DNA of 8,611 nucleotides from Phytoactinopolyspora endophytica (GTDB taxonomy: Bacteria; Actinomycetota; Actinomycetes; Jiangellales; Jiangellaceae), in NCBI RefSeq assembly GCF_004138495.1, contig NZ_ML142866.1, positions 126,287 to 134,897 on the forward strand. The letters run 5' to 3'. The stretch's first letter is position 1. Each line of letters opens with the position of its first letter. A model generated the notes under the pieces. The model made no database searches and was not told the origin of the DNA. It saw only the letters and a list, made by a program, of their open reading frames with translations. This document shows positions 5,898 through 8,611 of this stretch, one piece after another. Position numbers and translations under genes: made by a program.

Positions 5898-6533
5898 GTG
5901 GCTTCCACGACTGTCGACGCTGCCCATGCCCAGCCGCCGGTACGGCCGAACCTTACGTCGGTCGGCACCATCGTCTGGCTGTCCAGCGAGCTCATGTTCT
6001 TCGCGGCACTGTTCGCGATCTATTTCACGCACCGTTCCAACAACGAGGCACTCTGGGCGGAGCAGTCCGAACTGCTCAACATCCCGTTCTCGTTGACCAA
6101 CACCACCGTCCTGGTGTTGTCGTCGGTCACGTGCCAGCTCGGCGTCCTGCGGGCTGAACGCGGGCAGGTGGGCCGGACCGGCAGCCTGCTCAAGGTCGGC
6201 CAGTGGGGCTTGCGCGAGTGGTTCGTGCTGACGTTCATCATGGGATCGATATTCATCGCCGGGCAGGTGTACGAGTACGCGGAGCTGGCCATGCACGAGG
6301 GACTCACGCTCTCCAGCGATCCCTATGGCTCCGTCTTCTACCTCGCCACCGGATTCCACGGCCTGCACGTGACCCTCGGTCTGTTCGCGTTCCTGTTGGT
6401 GCTGGGACGCACGTTCATGACCCGGAGGTTCACGCATCAGCAGGCCACCAGCGCCATCGTCGTGTCCTACTACTGGCACTTCGTCGACGTCGTCTGGATC
6501 GCCCTGTACCTCACCATCTACATCGTCCAGTGA
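5898..6533 (+). CDS. ctaE: Cytochrome c oxidase (aa3) subunit III
   Basis: Subunit III of the membrane aa3 oxidase stabilises the catalytic subunit and its proton uptake. The 211-residue protein fits actinobacterial CtaE with five transmembrane helices (about 22-43, 66-85, 108-125, 146-170, 189-210). Signature residues are E31 in [18 protein letters not shown] helix 1 (here [12 protein letters not shown]), GQVYEY (122-127), FHGLHVTLG (153-161, H154/H157) and [15 protein letters not shown] (190-204). The start is GTG at 5898; the ATG at 5890 is out of frame. It is the first gene of the ctaE-qcrC-qcrA-qcrB operon, with qcrC following after 11 bases. This arrangement is standard in actinobacteria, where bcc and aa3 form one supercomplex. 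Confidence 0.96.
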   Translation: MASTTVDAAHAQPPVRPNLTSVGTIVWLSSELMFFAALFAIYFTHRSNNEALWAEQSELLNIPFSLTNTTVLVLSSVTCQLGVLRAERGQVGRTGSLLKVGQWGLREWFVLTFIMGSIFIAGQVYEYAELAMHEGLTLSSDPYGSVFYLATGFHGLHVTLGLFAFLLVLGRTFMTRRFTHQQATSAIVVSYYWHFVDVVWIALYLTIYIVQ

Positions 6534-6544
6534 TGAGGAGAAAC

Positions 6545-7420
6545 GTGTCCCCATCTTCGTCCCGTCGCAACGGCCGGTGGCTGGGCCGGGCGCTTACCCA
6601 GCGTCGCCGCCACCCGTTCGCAGCGGTCGCGATCCTCCTCGTGGTGCTGTTCGCATGCGGCAGTGCATATGCCACGCTCTCGCCGTCGACGACGTCCTCG
6701 CCGACGGCCTCGGCTGCGGCACAGACCACGCAGATCGAGGAAGGCCGCCAGCTCTTCGCGATCGGATGCGCGTCGTGCCACGGACTCGGCGGAGAAGGCC
6801 AAGTCCGTGATGACGGCACCGTCCTCGGCCCGTCGCTGATCGGCGTCGGCGCCGCCTCAGTCGATTTCCAGGTGGGAACGGGACGGATGCCGATGGCCGC
6901 GCCTGGGGCGCAGGCCGAGCGCAAGACGCCGTCCTACTCGGAGGAGCAGACCGCCGCCCTCGCCGCATACGTCGAGTCGCTGGCTCCTGGTCCGGAGATT
7001 CCCGACGACGCCATGCTGGACACGAATGCGGAGGGTGTCGACGTCGCCCGTGGCGGCCTGCTCTTCCGCACCAACTGTGCGCAGTGCCACAACACCACCG
7101 GCCAGGGCGGTGCGCTGACCTACGGCCAGGAGGCACCCAACTTGACGGGTGTCGACCCCAAGCACATCTACGAGGCCATGCTCACCGGGCCGCAGGCGAT
7201 GCCGGTGTTCAATGACGAGACGCTGGACCCGGTAGACAAGCGTGACATCATCGCGTACCTCGAGTCTGTGGAAAACGAGCCCGATCCGGGTGGCCTGGGC
7301 ATCGGCCGCGCCGGACCCGTCTCGGAGGGCCTGTGGGCGTGGCTGGTCGGCATCGGGGGCTTGATCGCCTTCGCCGCCTGGATCGTCACCCGATCGGCGT
7401 CTGCGAGGAGGTCGTCGTGA
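6545..7420 (+). CDS. qcrC: Diheme cytochrome c subunit of the menaquinol:cytochrome c reductase (bcc) complex
   Basis: QcrC carries electrons from the Rieske centre to the aa3 oxidase and replaces a free cytochrome c. Counting from the GTG at 6545 the protein has 291 residues: basic N-terminus, membrane anchor (~25-45), two cytochrome c domains with heme motifs CASCH (C75, C78, H79) and CAQCH (C178, C181, H182), candidate axial methionines M115/M117 (GRMPM) and M219 (AMPVF), and a C-terminal helix (~264-282) with a basic tail. GTG 6545 is chosen for GAGGAG at 6535-6540; an in-frame ATG at 6533, overlapping the ctaE stop (TGATG), would add four residues without its own ribosome site. The stop overlaps the qcrA start (GTGA). 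Heme attachment implies export and cytochrome c maturation encoded elsewhere. Confidence 0.96.
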   Translation: MSPSSSRRNGRWLGRALTQRRRHPFAAVAILLVVLFACGSAYATLSPSTTSSPTASAAAQTTQIEEGRQLFAIGCASCHGLGGEGQVRDDGTVLGPSLIGVGAASVDFQVGTGRMPMAAPGAQAERKTPSYSEEQTAALAAYVESLAPGPEIPDDAMLDTNAEGVDVARGGLLFRTNCAQCHNTTGQGGALTYGQEAPNLTGVDPKHIYEAMLTGPQAMPVFNDETLDPVDKRDIIAYLESVENEPDPGGLGIGRAGPVSEGLWAWLVGIGGLIAFAAWIVTRSASARRSS

Positions 7421-8490
7421 GTGCGAAGAGTGGAGATATGAACGGTCCGGTCGACCACCCCGAGCAGTCCGGCGAGGTCGAACGCCACGCACCCGCCGGT
7501 GATCCCATCCCTGACCCGGGGTTCCACGAACCCGGCCCCCGGCTGACCGATGTGGACGCGGGCGCGGCGAAACGCGCGGAACGCCAGGTCGCCGGCATGT
7601 TCATGCTGGCGTCGGCGTTCATCGTGGCGTCCATCGCCGCCTACATCGTCTTCGGCATCGACGGCGGCGAAGGCGGCGTCGATGTCGGCGACGTTCAGGT
7701 GTCGAACTTCGCGCTCGGTATCACGCTGGGTATGGCGATGCTGCTGATCGGTGTCGGCGCCGTTCAGTGGGCGCGCGCGCTGATGACCTCCCCGGAGATA
7801 GCCGAGAACCGCAAGCCCTTGCGCAGCCAGGACGATGTCCGGGAGAGCGCGATTGCCAGCTTCGACACCGGCGCGGCCGAGACCGGTTTCGGCCGGCGCA
7901 AGCTGATCCGCAACTCGCTGTTCGGCGCGTTGGCTCTGTTGCCGCTGCCCGCCGTTGTCCTCCTCCGTGACCTCGGCCCGACGCCGGGGAACACCAAGGA
8001 GAACACTGTCTGGGCCGAAGGCGTCCGGCTGCTCACAGATGTGACGGACGAGCCGATCAGGGCCGATCACCTGGAGCTCGGCCAGCTGGTCAACGTCATG
8101 CCCGCCACGTATCACGATCTTCCCGACCATGGCCCGGAGCGACTGAACGAGCGGGCGAAGTCCCCGGTCATGTTGATCCGGATGCTGCCTGAGGAGATCA
8201 ACGCCGCGGAAGGCCGCGACAACTGGCACATCGACGGGATCATCGCCTATTCCAAGATCTGTACCCACGTCGGCTGCCCGATCAGCCTCTACGAACGCAC
8301 CACCCACCACATGCTCTGTCCATGTCACCAGTCGACGTTCGACCTTGCGGACAACGGGAAAGTGATCTTCGGCCCGGCTACCCGCGCGCTGCCGCAGCTC
8401 CCGCTCGCCGTCGACGGCGAGGGCTTTCTCGTAGCGCAGAGTGACTTCACCGAGCCAGTCGGGCCGAACTACTGGGAGCGCGAAGCATGA
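7417..8490 (+). CDS. qcrA: Rieske iron-sulfur subunit of the bcc complex
   Basis: QcrA takes the first electron from menaquinol at the Qo site and passes it to QcrC. The 357-residue protein has a long hydrophilic N-terminus (1-55), three transmembrane helices (~60-80, 96-118, 167-184) and an extracytoplasmic Rieske domain. The [2Fe-2S] ligands are C282 and H284 with disulfide C287 (CTHVGC), and C301, H304 with disulfide C303 (CPCHQS); FGPATRALPQLPL (318-330) is the conserved proline loop region. GRRKLIRN (159-166) just before helix 3 is a twin-arginine motif. The start is GTG 7417, overlapping the qcrC stop, with GAGGAG at 7405-7410 six bases upstream; ATG 7438 is a weaker alternative. The stop overlaps the qcrB start (ATGA). 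Three helices instead of one is the actinobacterial form. Confidence 0.96.
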   Translation: MSAKSGDMNGPVDHPEQSGEVERHAPAGDPIPDPGFHEPGPRLTDVDAGAAKRAERQVAGMFMLASAFIVASIAAYIVFGIDGGEGGVDVGDVQVSNFALGITLGMAMLLIGVGAVQWARALMTSPEIAENRKPLRSQDDVRESAIASFDTGAAETGFGRRKLIRNSLFGALALLPLPAVVLLRDLGPTPGNTKENTVWAEGVRLLTDVTDEPIRADHLELGQLVNVMPATYHDLPDHGPERLNERAKSPVMLIRMLPEEINAAEGRDNWHIDGIIAYSKICTHVGCPISLYERTTHHMLCPCHQSTFDLADNGKVIFGPATRALPQLPLAVDGEGFLVAQSDFTEPVGPNYWEREA

Positions 8491-8611
8491 GCACGACGCG
8501 GACCGACACCCCCTCTGACACCGGTGCGACCGACACGAGGGCGACCGACACGAAGGCGAGCGACAACCCGGTCGTCAAGGGCGCCGGACGAGTCGTCGAC
8601 TTCGTCGACCA
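8487..8611 (+). CDS. qcrB: Cytochrome b subunit of the bcc complex, N-terminal fragment
   Basis: Only the first 41 codons are in the window. The ATG at 8487 lies in an ATGA overlap with qcrA, and GGGAG at 8474-8478 sits eight bases upstream. The peptide starts MSTTRTDTPSDTGATDTRAT, then KASDNPVVKGAGRVVDFVD. The GAGRVVDFVD end resembles the short helix before the first transmembrane segment of actinobacterial QcrB; the Thr/Asp-rich part before it is a variable cytoplasmic tail. The full protein (heme bL/bH, Qo and Qi sites) would lie beyond the right edge. The call rests on operon position plus this short match. Confidence 0.88.
   Translation, partial: MSTTRTDTPSDTGATDTRATDTKASDNPVVKGAGRVVDFVD
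8526..8570 (+). repeat. 15-bp tandem repeat inside the qcrB 5' end
   Basis: Units at 8526-8540 and 8541-8555 differ by one base (GCGACCGACACGAGG versus ending GAAG); a degenerate third unit follows at 8556-8570. They encode ATDTR, ATDTK and ASDNP. The repeat is in frame and lies in the disordered N-terminal tail of QcrB, so changes in copy number would be tolerated. Confidence 0.7.

Noticed and set aside
6203..6544. Earlier start for qcrC
   Set aside because: It would overlap most of the last half of ctaE in another frame; GAGGAG at 6535-6540 and QcrC length support a start at 6545.
6644..6661. Lipobox-like LFAC in QcrC
   Set aside because: Phe at the -2 position is unusual for a lipobox and QcrC is known to keep its N-terminal helix as a membrane anchor.
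7333..7416. Earlier GTG start for qcrA
   Set aside because: It overlaps the end of qcrC by 88 bases and adds a basic segment untypical of QcrA; the GTGA overlap start at 7417 has a good ribosome site.

Overview
The window is high-GC DNA with actinobacterial codon usage, GTG starts and gene order. The block DEDDh-exonuclease/UvrC-like gene – trpD (opposite strand) – ctaE – qcrC – qcrA – qcrB matches the order known from Mycobacterium tuberculosis (Rv2191–Rv2196). QcrC is a diheme cytochrome c and QcrA a three-helix Rieske protein, both hallmarks of the actinobacterial bcc:aa3 respiratory supercomplex. The genus cannot be fixed from the sequence. The NYN and receiver-like proteins resemble Streptomyces-type homologues, but the order around them suggests a non-Streptomyces actinomycete.

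Layout. 1-185: the 3' end of a RibD-C/dihydrofolate-reductase-like gene (+), followed by two inverted repeats that probably end transcription from both sides. 322-1611: a NYN (PIN-like) putative RNase with a central coiled coil (-). 1742-3478: a DEDDh exonuclease fused to the N-terminal half of UvrC (GIY-YIG nuclease, four-cysteine cluster, UVR-like helix) (+). 3655-3945: a stand-alone Lrp/AsnC ligand-binding (RAM) protein (+). 3946-4208: a gene-free convergent gap holding a long imperfect inverted repeat, four tandem 24-bp hairpin units and a probable trpD terminator. 4209-5659: a two-gene operon (-) of an atypical receiver-domain protein and trpD, joined by an ATGA overlap. 5660-5897: a divergent regulatory gap. 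5898-8611: the ctaE-qcrC-qcrA-qcrB operon (+), with qcrB cut by the window end.

How the genes work together. The right third encodes the menaquinol-to-oxygen branch of the respiratory chain: QcrA/B/C take electrons from menaquinol, pass them through the tethered diheme QcrC and on to cytochrome aa3 oxidase, of which CtaE is subunit III. The left and centre hold housekeeping genes: nucleic-acid processing (NYN and DEDDh/UvrC-like), amino-acid sensing (RAM) and tryptophan synthesis (TrpD). Three genes (NYN, DEDDh/UvrC-like, ctaE) have a TAnnnT-like -10 six to eight bases before the start codon and no Shine-Dalgarno, which points to leaderless transcripts.

Most of the window is conserved core genome. 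The parts least explained by known genes are the 3946-4156 repeat element, the nuclease fusion, and the receiver-like protein lacking canonical switch residues next to trpD. I saw no tRNA, rRNA, CRISPR array, transposase or phage gene.
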